A stretch of 64,000 bases of DNA. It comes from JAUWVG01 sp964633715. GTDB taxonomy: Bacteria > Acidobacteriota > Aminicenantia > Aminicenantales > Aminicenantaceae. Shown here piece by piece: positions 44,002 to 53,640 of this stretch. Location of the stretch: contig CAZWHQ010000020.1 of the NCBI GenBank assembly GCA_964633715.1, positions 1 to 64,000 on the forward strand, in the 5' to 3' direction. A program made the translations under genes and the position numbers. How positions within the stretch are numbered: position 1 is the first letter of the stretch; every line of letters begins with the position of its first letter. The notes under the pieces are model-generated. The model was not told where the DNA came from. It was given only the letters and a program-made list of their open reading frames with translations, and ran no database searches.

Positions 44002-45645
44002 TTATTTTTTCAACGAACGGGGAGCTCTCTTTATGTAATTCTGGAGAGGGCTCCCTTTGTATATTTTGGATAAAAACGGAAGGAGGGCTGGCAGAGCGCG
44101 GATTTTTCTCCATAACCGATTGTGATGGAAAACATTCATGGACACTTTGAGCAGCTTTAAAAGGTCTTTTTCATAAGGATACCACCAGAGCTGTGTTCTC
44201 TTTTTAGAAAAATCAAAACTTATGTATTTAATATTTACGAGTTCTAAAATGCCGTAAGGACCATGAGACCTCCCTATGCCCGTTTGTTTGACTCCTCCCC
44301 ACAGGGCCCCGGGTTCGACAAATGAAAAAAGATGGTCGTTTATCGTGACCGAGCCGACATGAAGCCTTTTCGACAGTAAAGAGGACAGCTTTTTATTTCT
44401 TGTCCACACAGAGGCAGTCAATCCATAAATCGAGTCATTAGCAAGAGTAACGGCATCCTGTACATCAGAAAATGTCTTGATAGGAAGAATGGGACCAAAG
44501 GTTTCTTCTGTCATGATTTTCATGCTGTGATCCACTTGAGTGAGCACCGTGGGTTTGAAAAAGTATCCCGGGACATCCTTAACTTTTTCTCCGCCCACAA
44601 GAATGTTTGCCCCCTTCTCCTTGGCATCTTGAATATGGCCCTCAACGATCTCCAGCTGGGAGGGGACTGTCAGGGGGCCGACATCTGTTCCTGCTTCCAA
44701 AGGATTTCCAACCTTGATGTTTTTCGATAGGGCCACAACTTTTTCCATGAATCCTGCCGCCACACTCTGCTGTACGTATACTCTTTCAATGGAGGAGCAA
44801 ACTTGTCCGCAGTTGGTGAATGCGCCCCACACAGCCCCGCGGGCTGCTCGGTCGAGGTCTGCATCCTCGAGCACAATCATCGGGTCTTTTCCCCCAAGTT
44901 CGAGAACCACATTGGTTAAATTTCGACTGGCCAGCTCCATCACTCTCTTGCCGGTGGAGGTGCTTCCTGTAAACATGATGGAGTGAATGTCGGGATGAGT
45001 GATCAAATCCTCAGCTTGGGAGATACGACAGCAGACGACATTCAGAACACCTGGGGGGAGTCCGGCTTCTAAAAAAATTTCTCCAAGCAGGAGAGCCGTA
45101 AACGGAGTGGATGAAGATGGCCTGAGAATGACAGAATTCCCCGCTGAGAGGGCGCTGAGAACTTCGGTCAAAGGGATGATGAAAGGATAATTCCAAGGAG
45201 AGATGATCAGTGTGGGGCCAAGGGGATGAAAAGCATATTCGCTTTTTTTGTGCGAGAAATATGTGACGTGATGGACTGCCTTTTTTGTTTTCAACACCCT
45301 TTTTATATTTTTTCCGTAGTAATCCAAAGTCTCAAGGCCGCCCTGGATTTCACTCATCATGGATTCTGGAAGCGGAGACCCTTTCTCCTTGGAGATGAGA
45401 ACGGCCGCTTCTTCCCCCCTCTTGAGCAGGATAGCTTTGGCCTTCATAAAAACAGCTTTTTTGTCTTTAAGGGGAAGGGTCGACCAAGTCGGGAATGCCT
45501 CAGTCGCAGCACGGACGGCTTTTTGACAGTCAGCCGATGAGGCGAGGCTGAATTCACCAAGGGATTCAAGAGTTGCTGGATTTATGGATTCTTTTTTATC
45601 GTCTGTCTCAATACGTTTATTGTTGATGATCAGTCTTCCATCCAT
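44002..45645 (-). CDS. aldehyde dehydrogenase
   Basis: A 547-residue NAD(P)-dependent aldehyde dehydrogenase. The catalytic Glu lies in LELGGKDP and the nucleophile Cys in FTNCGQVCSS. Cofactor-binding IISPWNYPFIIPLTE and FTGSTSTGKRV are present. The tail after about residue 480 is basic and hydrophobic (KLLKVSMNVFHHNRLW), as in membrane-associated fatty-aldehyde dehydrogenases. It lies 5 bp after the DUF362 gene in the tat-led operon. The substrate is unknown. Confidence 0.9.
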   Translation of the reverse strand: MDGRLIINNKRIETDDKKESINPATLESLGEFSLASSADCQKAVRAATEAFPTWSTLPLKDKKAVFMKAKAILLKRGEEAAVLISKEKGSPLPESMMSEIQGGLETLDYYGKNIKRVLKTKKAVHHVTYFSHKKSEYAFHPLGPTLIISPWNYPFIIPLTEVLSALSAGNSVILRPSSSTPFTALLLGEIFLEAGLPPGVLNVVCCRISQAEDLITHPDIHSIMFTGSTSTGKRVMELASRNLTNVVLELGGKDPMIVLEDADLDRAARGAVWGAFTNCGQVCSSIERVYVQQSVAAGFMEKVVALSKNIKVGNPLEAGTDVGPLTVPSQLEIVEGHIQDAKEKGANILVGGEKVKDVPGYFFKPTVLTQVDHSMKIMTEETFGPILPIKTFSDVQDAVTLANDSIYGLTASVWTRNKKLSSLLSKRLHVGSVTINDHLFSFVEPGALWGGVKQTGIGRSHGPYGILELVNIKYISFDFSKKRTQLWWYPYEKDLLKLLKVSMNVFHHNRLWRKIRALPALLPFLSKIYKGSPLQNYIKRAPRSLKK

Positions 45646-45650
45646 TCTGA

Positions 45651-46925
45651 TTAGAGCCTCCCGGATATTAATCTTCTACACCAGGATAAGAAGAGAAAAA
45701 AATAGGAATCGATAATTAGATCCAGCCGGAAAAGAGGATTAATAACTCTCCCCCTGAGAAGCCAAAAGAGAACGAGACTTTTGTGTTTTGGTGGGCAGCC
45801 TTTGATTTTAACCTGTTTTCGGGCTTTGACTTTCCCTTGTATTTCTGTGCAGGTTCCAATTTTCATCAGGCGATTTGCTGTGACGTCACCTTTATATTTT
45901 CCTAACACGACGGTCCATTGCGGAAGTGTTCTCCAGAGTTTTGGTTTGCGGTCCTTAATCATGTACAGCCAGTCGAGGAATACCCCATGGCATCCACCGG
46001 AACAATAAGGCAAGCCGCACAAAATTTTTATGCCGGCGTCCACCTGATCGACTTTTTTTAGACCCAGATCCCATGTTTTGGTCCTTTTTTGGATCTCAAA
46101 GAGGGAAACGTCTCCCCCTATCGAAATTTCACCTATGTCCATCGGTCCGTAACCTCTCTTGTGGGCGATGTTGAGATAGGGTATTTTTTTTGGATCAAGA
46201 TTAAGGATGTGGGCACAAACAGCATCGTGGGCGACGGGATTTCTGGCTAAAATGACAAGTCCGAGATGAACACCGTGCTGAGTCATTTGATTTCCGCCGA
46301 TTGCGGCTTCAACAGCATCTGTGACAATAAGGTCGGGAAGCCCAACTTCTAAAAGATCGGCAATTTTCTGATCGAGTTTAAAATTGTGGTTCCACATCCG
46401 CTCCCTATCCAAGAGAATTCCGATATTCAGTTTAAGCGCAGCGGTCAGGCCGTGGCTCAAGACATTACTTTTCAATTTTGGAGCATAAACCAGGAAGTCA
46501 TTATCCGTGATCGATGTGCCAGTTCTTATGGACTTGTGAACCGTGCCTTGAGAGAGGGGAATACGGATTTTCTTGTCCTCTTCTAAAGGAACCAGTTTAA
46601 TTCTGTTTAAGCTTTTCAGATGTGCGTAGCCGGCCCTGCGGAACATTCTGGATGTCGGTAGCCCAGCGCCTGTTTTTTCGGAGATCGTTATTTTTGAATT
46701 TTGGCCGAAAAAAAATCGGAGGGAATGGATCAGACCATCTAAAAACTCAGAACGTGTGTAAGCGGAGGGAGCCACTTTGTGGTGGGCTAAAACCACATTG
46801 GGTTTTATCGTTATGTTCTGTCTTGCCGTTTTTTCTGTTCCCAGTTCATCCATTCCTTCAGTGATGATATTCTGGATGATTTTGGGATTATATTCAGGGA
46901 CTCTTCGGAGTAGGACTTTTTCCAT
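45651..46925 (-). CDS. DUF362 family protein with extra cysteine motifs
   Basis: A 424-residue DUF362 protein. ITIKPNVVLAHHKVAPSAYT is the N-terminal conserved block, and VAHDAVCAHILNLDPKKIPY with the following HKRGYGP matches the other copy at 31990-33066. Unlike that copy, its C-terminal part has LPYCSGGCHGVF and KIKGCPPKH, possible metal or redox cysteines. The ATG at 46925 is chosen because the longer frame (to 47045) overlaps tatC. It lies 10 bp after tatC and 5 bp before the aldehyde dehydrogenase gene. Confidence 0.75.
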   Translation of the reverse strand: MEKVLLRRVPEYNPKIIQNIITEGMDELGTEKTARQNITIKPNVVLAHHKVAPSAYTRSEFLDGLIHSLRFFFGQNSKITISEKTGAGLPTSRMFRRAGYAHLKSLNRIKLVPLEEDKKIRIPLSQGTVHKSIRTGTSITDNDFLVYAPKLKSNVLSHGLTAALKLNIGILLDRERMWNHNFKLDQKIADLLEVGLPDLIVTDAVEAAIGGNQMTQHGVHLGLVILARNPVAHDAVCAHILNLDPKKIPYLNIAHKRGYGPMDIGEISIGGDVSLFEIQKRTKTWDLGLKKVDQVDAGIKILCGLPYCSGGCHGVFLDWLYMIKDRKPKLWRTLPQWTVVLGKYKGDVTANRLMKIGTCTEIQGKVKARKQVKIKGCPPKHKSLVLFWLLRGRVINPLFRLDLIIDSYFFLFLSWCRRLISGRL

Positions 46926-46935
46926 ATCGGATATC

Positions 46936-47709
46936 TTAGCCCGCGAGGGTGTCGTTTGAATTTTTCTCCTGTTTTTCTTTTTTTCTGCCGAAGATAAGGG
47001 CGATGAGAACGCTGAGCCCATAGAGGGCAAGCATGGGAACGGCAATGATACTCTGTGTGACCATATCCGGTGTAGGAGTGATGATAGCGGCTACGATAAA
47101 AACGGCGAGTACGGCGTACTTGAAATTTTTAATCATCCATTTTGCTGTAAGGATTCCCATCCTGGCAAGAAAAAAAGTCAGAGTGGGCAGCTCGAAGACT
47201 ACGGCAATTCCCAGATGAACACGCAGAACCAGGCTGAAATACTTGTCTACCGTAATCATCGCCTGGAATTCAGAGCCCATACTTAAGAAGAACCGGACTG
47301 CCCAGGGGAAGACGACAAAAAATCCAAACAATGCACCGGATATGAAAAAAACCGATGTGAAAAGAACAAAAGGAATGACGTATTTTTTTTCTTTTCGGTA
47401 GAGGCCGGGCGCAATGAATAACCAGAATTGATAAAAAATGATTGGAGACATAAAGAAAATGGAAGCAAGAAAGGAGACTTTGATGTAGAGCATGAAGGGA
47501 TCTGTCAGTTTGATAAAGGCTAACTTTTCTCCCTCCGGGAGAAATTTATAAACAGGAATGGCCAGGATATTGAAAAGATCTTTACTGAAGATCCATGCAG
47601 GAATAATCCCCACGATCAAAGCGAGGAAGGAAAAGAAGAGCCTTTTTCGGAGATCTGAAAGATGTTCAAGGAAGGTCATCGAGTCAGGAGATTTTTTTCC
47701 CGCTGTCAT
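46936..47709 (-). CDS. tatC: Sec-independent protein translocase TatC
   Basis: A six-helix inner-membrane protein of 257 residues, the substrate-recognition core of the twin-arginine export pathway. Diagnostic stretches are TFLEHLSDLRKRLFFS at the N-terminus and FELPTLTFFLARMGIL in the middle, with IITPTPDMVTQSI near the end. It overlaps tatA by 26 bp. The charged C-terminal tail (GRKKEKQEKN) is cytoplasmic. Confidence 0.96.
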   Translation of the reverse strand: MTAGKKSPDSMTFLEHLSDLRKRLFFSFLALIVGIIPAWIFSKDLFNILAIPVYKFLPEGEKLAFIKLTDPFMLYIKVSFLASIFFMSPIIFYQFWLFIAPGLYRKEKKYVIPFVLFTSVFFISGALFGFFVVFPWAVRFFLSMGSEFQAMITVDKYFSLVLRVHLGIAVVFELPTLTFFLARMGILTAKWMIKNFKYAVLAVFIVAAIITPTPDMVTQSIIAVPMLALYGLSVLIALIFGRKKEKQEKNSNDTLAG

Positions 47710-47938
47710 TCTTATTTAAATCCTTTTTGAATTCGTCGATCTCGGTTTTAATCTCCTTGAAATCATCGGCCTGAATCTCTTCTTCAAGTTTTTCCTTGAT
47801 TTCGTCAGAGGTTTTTCGGAACTCCCTTAAAGCCCGGCCGAGGGACCGGCCGACTTCAGGCAGCTTTTTCGGGCCGAATATCAAAAGGGCTAGAGCAAAA
47901 ATGATAATGAGTTCCGGGAATCCAATGTTTCCAAACAT
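47684..47938 (-). CDS. tatA: TatA/B-type twin-arginine translocase subunit
   Basis: An 84-residue protein with one N-terminal membrane helix (FPELIIIFALALLIFGPKKLP) then an amphipathic helix and a charged tail. FGPKKLPEVGRSLG is the hinge typical of TatA/TatB. Only one TatA-family gene is present, so it may serve both roles. It is the first gene of an apparent seven-gene operon (tatA, tatC, DUF362, ALDH, kinase, deaminase, SIS protein). Confidence 0.93.
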   Translation of the reverse strand: MFGNIGFPELIIIFALALLIFGPKKLPEVGRSLGRALREFRKTSDEIKEKLEEEIQADDFKEIKTEIDEFKKDLNKNDSGKKIS

Positions 47939-48061
47939 ATTTTTATCCAGTTACTAGAGGTCAGGCATTCGGATTAGAAAGTATATCTTGTGAGCTGAGA
48001 TAGGTCAATAGGTCTTTACAACCTTCACGAGCTTTGCTAATATCAAAACTAGCCGGATATC

Positions 48062-49645
48062 ATGAAAAAACTAGTCCTCTTTACCGCCATCTTTTTTTTG
48101 ATAGTGCTGTCTGTCGCTTGGGATGAGGATGTCTGGACAAATTCTATCGATAAGATATCAACAATCATCTCCCATATCGAAGAGAACTATTACAAAAATG
48201 TGGATCCCGAAGAATTGGCCTATTCCTCTGTGAGAGGAATGCTCCAAACTCTGGACCCGCATTCGAATTTCCTCGATATGCGCAGCATGTCACGTCTGAC
48301 TGAGGATTACAGGGCCAAATATTATGGAACAGGCATGTTGATCCAGCAGCAGGGGGACCGCATTGTTGTTATCTCTCCGATTGTCGGAGGTCCTGCCTAC
48401 CGGATGGGTGTGTTGCCCGGAGATGTAGTGTCCCATATAGACGGTGAAACCACAAAAACCATTGACAGCTATGAGGCGATGCAGAGGCTCCGCGGAAAAA
48501 AAGGCACCAAAGTCACCATCACTCTGTCTCGAGAGGGCATGGACCCCTTCGACATAACTATAACCCGAGAGGAGATTCCCCTCTATAGTGTTCCCTATGC
48601 CTTTATTCTCCAGGATGACATCGGCTATATCTTCATCAGAAATTTTGCCGAAACTACTCCCCAGGAACTCAGAGAAAAGATGGATCTCCTGGAGAGGCAG
48701 GGCATGAAAAAACTCATCTTAGACCTTCGCCAAAACGGCGGAGGCGCTTTCCCCCAGTCCCTGGAAATCGCAGACGAGTTTCTGCCTAGAGGATCTGTTC
48801 TTGTCTCCATCCGGGGCCGGAAAGAGCTGTACAACCAGGAAATTAGAGCCATCCAGGCTAACAAGTATGAGAAAATTCCTATGATCATCCTGATCGACAA
48901 CGGAAGTGCCAGCGCTTCGGAGATTGTGAGCGGAGCCATGAAAGATAACGACCGGGCTCTTATTGTGGGAGAGGATTCATTCGGAAAAGGGCTGGTTCAA
49001 ACGGTCTTCCCTCTTACGGATGAGACGGCCGTTTCACTGACGATTGCGAAGTATTATACGCCCAGTGGACGGTCGATCCAAAAGAGCTATGAGAATATCG
49101 AGGATTACATTCTTCAAGGTTACCTTCAACCCGTTGAAGTTCCAGAGGAAGAAAGAGAGGTCACATATACTGCTCAAGGAAGAAAAGTCTTAGGACAGGG
49201 GGGAATTACTCCGGATTACAAGGTGACTTTTACAAATAAGTTTTTTACTTTTTCGATACAAAGAATTGGGGCCTTTTTTTCCTATGCGCGAAAATTTGTT
49301 ACAAAAAAAACGGCCCTGTCTCAGCTTTATGTTCTTCCCGACGAACTCAGTAAAAAGAATGCGAACTTGAAGGATAAAAAGATTTTGGATGAAAATTTTG
49401 TAGTGGATGACTTAGTTCTGGAAGATTTTAAGGCCCATCTTAAAGATTTGGATTTTTCCTATAAATCTGAAGATTTTAAAGACGCCCTTGAAGAAATAAA
49501 GAGGGAAATTAAAAAGGAAATATTCTCTTCAGTTTGGGGAGTCGAGCGCGGGCACAAGGTGCTTATGAATAATGATCCTGTGGTTCAAAAGGCTGTAGAG
49601 GTTTTTCCGGAATCGGAAGCCCTCCTGAAAAAATCCTCCAAGTAA
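48062..49645 (+). CDS. ctpA: S41 carboxyl-terminal processing peptidase
   Basis: A periplasmic protease of 527 residues with an N-terminal signal segment (residues 1-18). The PDZ domain lies around residues 90-175 (VGGPAYRMGVLPGDVVSHID). The catalytic domain has YIFIRNFAETTPQELR, LDLRQNGGG, and the Ser-Lys dyad in DNGSASASEIVSG and GEDSFGKGLVQT. The C-terminal region after about residue 400 is a charged helical extension. It cleaves the C-termini of secreted proteins. It is divergent from tatA, with a 123-bp shared promoter gap. Confidence 0.95.
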   Translation: MKKLVLFTAIFFLIVLSVAWDEDVWTNSIDKISTIISHIEENYYKNVDPEELAYSSVRGMLQTLDPHSNFLDMRSMSRLTEDYRAKYYGTGMLIQQQGDRIVVISPIVGGPAYRMGVLPGDVVSHIDGETTKTIDSYEAMQRLRGKKGTKVTITLSREGMDPFDITITREEIPLYSVPYAFILQDDIGYIFIRNFAETTPQELREKMDLLERQGMKKLILDLRQNGGGAFPQSLEIADEFLPRGSVLVSIRGRKELYNQEIRAIQANKYEKIPMIILIDNGSASASEIVSGAMKDNDRALIVGEDSFGKGLVQTVFPLTDETAVSLTIAKYYTPSGRSIQKSYENIEDYILQGYLQPVEVPEEEREVTYTAQGRKVLGQGGITPDYKVTFTNKFFTFSIQRIGAFFSYARKFVTKKTALSQLYVLPDELSKKNANLKDKKILDENFVVDDLVLEDFKAHLKDLDFSYKSEDFKDALEEIKREIKKEIFSSVWGVERGHKVLMNNDPVVQKAVEVFPESEALLKKSSK

Positions 49646-49971
49646 GCCTTACTTCCTCTCTTAAAATAATCGCAAGAAGGCATCTTTATTTTAGAGTCGG
49701 ACCTGTGACCCATTACGCGTTCTGCCCCCATCACAGAAGTTGTGAATGGTGACAGAGACGACGACGTCCTCCGTGCGCCTCAACTGAAGGATTTATCAGA
49801 GCGTTGGGGAAAACGAAACGTGGTTTCTCATCACTTTACAGAACTCTTCTGACAGAAAAATAGAGATGCCTTCCTGCATGTGTTTCAATGATTTTTTATT
49901 ATTGCTATAATGATAAACTCAATTTATTTAGTCAAAACTTCTTTCGGACTGACTAAAATAGGGAGGGAAAA
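49646..49971. promoter_or_regulatory. 326-bp gap with a possible rpiB promoter
   Basis: No gene seen. TATAAT at 49906-49911 with TTTCAA 17 bp upstream (49883-49888) may be a weak promoter for the rpiB operon. I found no clear terminator for the protease gene. Confidence 0.35.
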
Positions 49972-50427
49972 ATGAGGATTGTGATCGCCTCTGACCATGC
50001 CGGATTTGATCTGAAAAAAAAGATTGTGGACGGCCTCGAAGCTAGAGGTATTGACTTTTTCGATGTAGGAACACACTCAGAGGAGAGGGTTGATTATGTC
50101 GACTACGGCGAAGAGGCTATGATAAGATTGACTTCCGGTGAGTTCGACAGGGCCATCCTTGTGTGTGGTGCAGGCCTAGGAATGACCATTGTGGCCAACA
50201 AATTTAAAGGAGTAAGAGGAACTCTCTGTTTGGACGAATATATGGCCGAGATGAGCCGCGCACATAATGACTCAAACTGCCTGACTTTGGCAGGAAGAAT
50301 CCTTCCTGCAGACGAAGCCCTGCGCATTTTGGATGTCTGGTTGAACACCGCGTTTGAAGCAGGCCGTCATCAGACAAGGCTCGATAAGTTAAAAGATTTG
50401 GAAAATAGAAATTTTTTAAGTGAATAA
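49972..50427 (+). CDS. rpiB: ribose-5-phosphate isomerase B
   Basis: It interconverts ribose 5-phosphate and ribulose 5-phosphate. The 151-residue protein has ASDHAGFDLKKKIV at the N-terminus, the Cys region VCGAGLGMTIVANK, and AHNDSNCLTLAGR, all typical of RpiB/LacAB. AGGGAGGG precedes the ATG. It heads a plus-strand run with an SHMT-like gene, purD, purE, mtaB and mutL, where ribose phosphate would supply PRPP for purine synthesis. Confidence 0.95.
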   Translation: MRIVIASDHAGFDLKKKIVDGLEARGIDFFDVGTHSEERVDYVDYGEEAMIRLTSGEFDRAILVCGAGLGMTIVANKFKGVRGTLCLDEYMAEMSRAHNDSNCLTLAGRILPADEALRILDVWLNTAFEAGRHQTRLDKLKDLENRNFLSE

Positions 50428-50441
50428 GAGGAGATAAGAAA

Positions 50442-51875
50442 ATGCTTTTGCTGTCACAAAAAGCCAATAAATTATTCCGCAGAATTGAAAAAAACAACAT
50501 ATGGAGGCAGAAAGATTCTGTGAATCTAATCCCTTCGGAATCCACTCCTTCCCTGCTGGTAAAGATGTGTGAGATTTCCGATCCTTCAGGCCGCTATGCC
50601 GAGCATAGGACCATGAAAGGAGAAGAAATTTATTTTTATCAGGGGATTGATTTTATCAAGGATGTTGAAAAGGAAGTCCGGGAAGAGCTGGGAAAGTTTT
50701 TTGGATGCGCGGAGGTCGAACCCCGTACGATTAGCGGTCAAATGGCCAATGAAGTGGTTTTTAAGGCATTGGTCCGTTTTGTCAACCGCGGACGACCGGA
50801 AGGCCAGCCAATGCGCAAATTGAAACTGGTCATGAACAACGATCTGACTAAGGGCGGGCACCTCAGTTCCCAGCCTATGGGAGCTCTTTTTAACTATGTG
50901 GCCGAAAATCCTGAAACAGGAAAGGATAATGTTGTCAATTTTCCAGTCCAGGAAGGTAATCTCTATAAAATTGACAATGAAAAACTGGGGGAGGATATCG
51001 ATCGGCTGAGACCTGAACTTATTGTATTCGGTAAAAGCATGTTTATCTGTCAAGAACCGATCGCCTTTATTTATGATTTGGTCAAAGACTGGAAGGATAA
51101 ACCCCTTATTATGTTTGATATGGCCCATGTGCTGGGGCTTTTTGGAGCCTTCCAGGATCCTTTGGCTGAAGGGGCTGACGTGATCACAGGAAGCACGCAT
51201 AAGACATTTTTTGGCCCTCAGAGGGGAGTGATTGCCGGGAATTTCCCTAAAGGATCTCCCCTGCGGAAGCTCTGGTTGGATATAAAAAACCGAGCTTTTC
51301 CTGGCTCGACAAGCAATCATCATTTGGGAACTCTACTGGGCCTTCTGATGGCCAGTTATGAAATGAATGCATTTAAGGAGAACTACCAGAAAAAAGTCAG
51401 AGTCAATGCCAAAGCTTTTGCCAAATCCTTGAAAAATAAGGGCGTCTCTGTAGAGGGAGATGAAACTATTGGATTCACTGAAACACATCAGGTCCTTATA
51501 CGTGTTAAGGAGTTTGGGGATGGGATGGAGATCGCTCGTCGTTTAGAAGACAACAATATTTTGACCAACTATCAGGCGCTTCCCGATGATGAGACCTTTC
51601 TTGAACCCAGCGGAATCCGGATGGGCGTTCAGGAGATGACGCGGTTTGGTATGGAAGAAAAAGATTTCGATATTCTTTCCGGTTTCATCGCTGACATCGT
51701 CACCAAAGGCCTTAATCCTAAAGAAGAGGTGAGAGTTTTCCGTCAAAATTTCCTCAAAATGAAATTTTGCCTTTCTCCTGAAGAAGCCCTTCCCTTGGCA
51801 GTACGGGTGTTAAAAAGCGCCTTTCCTCACCCGGGTTTTGTCGAGAAATTGATGGATAATATGGAGATAAAATGA
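50442..51875 (+). CDS. serine hydroxymethyltransferase-like PLP enzyme
   Basis: A 477-residue fold-type I PLP enzyme with the SHMT layout. SVNLIPSESTPS near residue 26, NDLTKGGHLSSQ near 133, DMAHVLGL (D226, H229), and the PLP lysine K254 in TGSTHKTFFGPQRGV are visible. The sequence differs from canonical GlyA at several blocks, so it may be a divergent SHMT or a related aldolase. The purine and one-carbon context favours a glycine or folate role. It overlaps purD by 4 bp. Confidence 0.8.
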   Translation: MLLLSQKANKLFRRIEKNNIWRQKDSVNLIPSESTPSLLVKMCEISDPSGRYAEHRTMKGEEIYFYQGIDFIKDVEKEVREELGKFFGCAEVEPRTISGQMANEVVFKALVRFVNRGRPEGQPMRKLKLVMNNDLTKGGHLSSQPMGALFNYVAENPETGKDNVVNFPVQEGNLYKIDNEKLGEDIDRLRPELIVFGKSMFICQEPIAFIYDLVKDWKDKPLIMFDMAHVLGLFGAFQDPLAEGADVITGSTHKTFFGPQRGVIAGNFPKGSPLRKLWLDIKNRAFPGSTSNHHLGTLLGLLMASYEMNAFKENYQKKVRVNAKAFAKSLKNKGVSVEGDETIGFTETHQVLIRVKEFGDGMEIARRLEDNNILTNYQALPDDETFLEPSGIRMGVQEMTRFGMEEKDFDILSGFIADIVTKGLNPKEEVRVFRQNFLKMKFCLSPEEALPLAVRVLKSAFPHPGFVEKLMDNMEIK

Positions 51876-53149
51876 ATATTCTAGTTATTGGCTCAGGGGG
51901 AAGAGAACATGCTTTGGCGTGGAAAATTGCTCAAAGCCCTCGTTTAAAAAAACTCTATACGGCTCCAGGAAATCCGGGAACGCAAAGCATTGGAGAAAAT
52001 GTGGACATCGATCCCTCCGATATCCCGACTTTAGTGGAGTTTGCCATAAAAAAGAATATTGATCTGACGGTTGTCGGGCCGGAGCTCCCCTTAACTCTGG
52101 GGATCACAGATGAGTTCGAGAAAAAAGGATTGAAGATCTTTGGCCCGAGAAAGAATGCTGCCGAACTCGAGGGGAGCAAAGTGTTTGCCAAAAAATTTAT
52201 GCAGCGTCATAAAATTCCCACTGGAAAGTTTACGGTTGCCGACTCTGTTGAAAAAGCCAAAGCCTGCATCGATGCCGAAGAGTTCGGATTTCCAGTGGTC
52301 GTAAAGGCCGATGGTCTGGCTGCCGGGAAAGGTGTCATTGTTTGCAAGGACAAACCTGAGGCATATGATGCGGTCCATACTATCATGGTAGAAAAGAAGT
52401 TTAAAGATGCCGGAAAACGTATTGTTATCGAGGAATTTTTAACAGGTGAAGAGGTCTCATTTATTGTTGTGACCGATGGAATTCAAATTCTGCCCTTTGT
52501 GACCACCATGGACCACAAGGCTCTCCTTGAGGGGGATAAAGGGCCGAATACCGGTGGGATGGGAGCAATCTCTCCCTCTCCTTTTATAAACAAGGACTTG
52601 TTCAGTGAAGTCATGAAGGATATCGTTTTTTCAACTATAGCCCGCATGCTTGAAGAGGGGAGAACATATAAAGGGGTTCTCTATGTTGGATTGATGCTCA
52701 CGGAAGAAGGACCCAAAGTACTCGAGTACAACTGCCGCTTTGGCGATCCGGAAACACAACCACAAATGCTGCGTCTAAAAAGCGATATCGTGGATATTTT
52801 CCTTGCTGCTCTCGAGGGGAGCCTTGTCGAAGATCAAATCCAATGGATTCGAAAAGCTTCGGGTTGTGTGGTCCTTGCCTCTGGGGGGTATCCGGAAAAG
52901 TACGAAAAAGGGAAAAAAATATCGGGTCTCGAAGAATTCGATTTGAGTTCTGATATAATCATTTTCCATGCGGGGACAAAATTTGAAAACAACACCTATC
53001 TGACCAATGGAGGGAGGGTATTAAATGTGTGTGCTTCGGAAAAGACATTGGCCGAGACGATGGGCAAAATAAACAAAGCCATAAACAAAATCGATTTTGA
53101 AGGCATGTACTACAGGAAAGATATCGGTATTATGAAAAAGGAGGAGTGA
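51872..53149 (+). CDS. purD: phosphoribosylamine--glycine ligase
   Basis: An ATP-grasp enzyme, second step of purine synthesis, 425 residues. N-terminal VIGSGGREHALAWKIA, ATP-binding VKADGLAAGKGVIVC, and PNTGGMGAISPSP with LEYNCRFGDPETQ are all present. It overlaps the SHMT-like gene by 4 bp and purE by 1-4 bp, so the run is strongly coupled. Confidence 0.97.
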   Translation: MNILVIGSGGREHALAWKIAQSPRLKKLYTAPGNPGTQSIGENVDIDPSDIPTLVEFAIKKNIDLTVVGPELPLTLGITDEFEKKGLKIFGPRKNAAELEGSKVFAKKFMQRHKIPTGKFTVADSVEKAKACIDAEEFGFPVVVKADGLAAGKGVIVCKDKPEAYDAVHTIMVEKKFKDAGKRIVIEEFLTGEEVSFIVVTDGIQILPFVTTMDHKALLEGDKGPNTGGMGAISPSPFINKDLFSEVMKDIVFSTIARMLEEGRTYKGVLYVGLMLTEEGPKVLEYNCRFGDPETQPQMLRLKSDIVDIFLAALEGSLVEDQIQWIRKASGCVVLASGGYPEKYEKGKKISGLEEFDLSSDIIIFHAGTKFENNTYLTNGGRVLNVCASEKTLAETMGKINKAINKIDFEGMYYRKDIGIMKKEE

Positions 53150-53640
53150 TGAAGGTCGTTTTATTTATCGGGAGTGAGTCGGATTTAGATGTTATCAAAG
53201 GAGCCCTGAAAGTTTTCGAAGAATTTGAAATTTCCTTTTCTCTTGAAGTGACCTCTGCCCATCGTTCTCCGGAGAGGACAAAAAGACTCATATTAGAATC
53301 AGAAGAGCAGGGGGTGCAAGTTTTTATATGTGTGGCGGGAAAAGCCGCCCATCTTGCTGGCGTTGTGGCCTCCCATACGGTTTGTCCAGTTATCGGTGTG
53401 CCTGTTGGAGGATCGGATCTTGATGGGATGGATGCGCTGCTGTCTATAGTACAGATGCCTAAGGGTGTTCCCGTGGCCTGCATGGGGATTGGAAAGCACG
53501 GAGCGATCAATGCCGCCCTTTTGGCCGTCCAGATCCTGAGCCTAAAAGATGAGTCCCTGTGCGAAAAATACAAAAAGTACAAGACAAAAATGGCAGAATC
53601 TGTCGAAGCCAGTTCTAATAAAATCAAAGAACTTCTATGA
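53149..53640 (+). CDS. purE: N5-carboxyaminoimidazole ribonucleotide mutase
   Basis: A class I PurE of 163 residues. GSESDLDVIKGALKVFEEF near the N-terminus and VTSAHRSPERT contain the active Ser and His. GKAAHLAGVVASHTVCPVIG and GVPVGGSDLDGMDALLS follow. GGAGG sits just before. An in-frame GTG at 53146 could also serve. purK is not in the window. The 3' end overlaps mtaB by 4 bp. Confidence 0.95.
   Translation: MKVVLFIGSESDLDVIKGALKVFEEFEISFSLEVTSAHRSPERTKRLILESEEQGVQVFICVAGKAAHLAGVVASHTVCPVIGVPVGGSDLDGMDALLSIVQMPKGVPVACMGIGKHGAINAALLAVQILSLKDESLCEKYKKYKTKMAESVEASSNKIKELL

Noticed and set aside
50586..51323. 245-codon minus-strand open frame inside the SHMT-like gene
   Set aside because: It is antisense to a well-supported PLP enzyme and shows no family motif.
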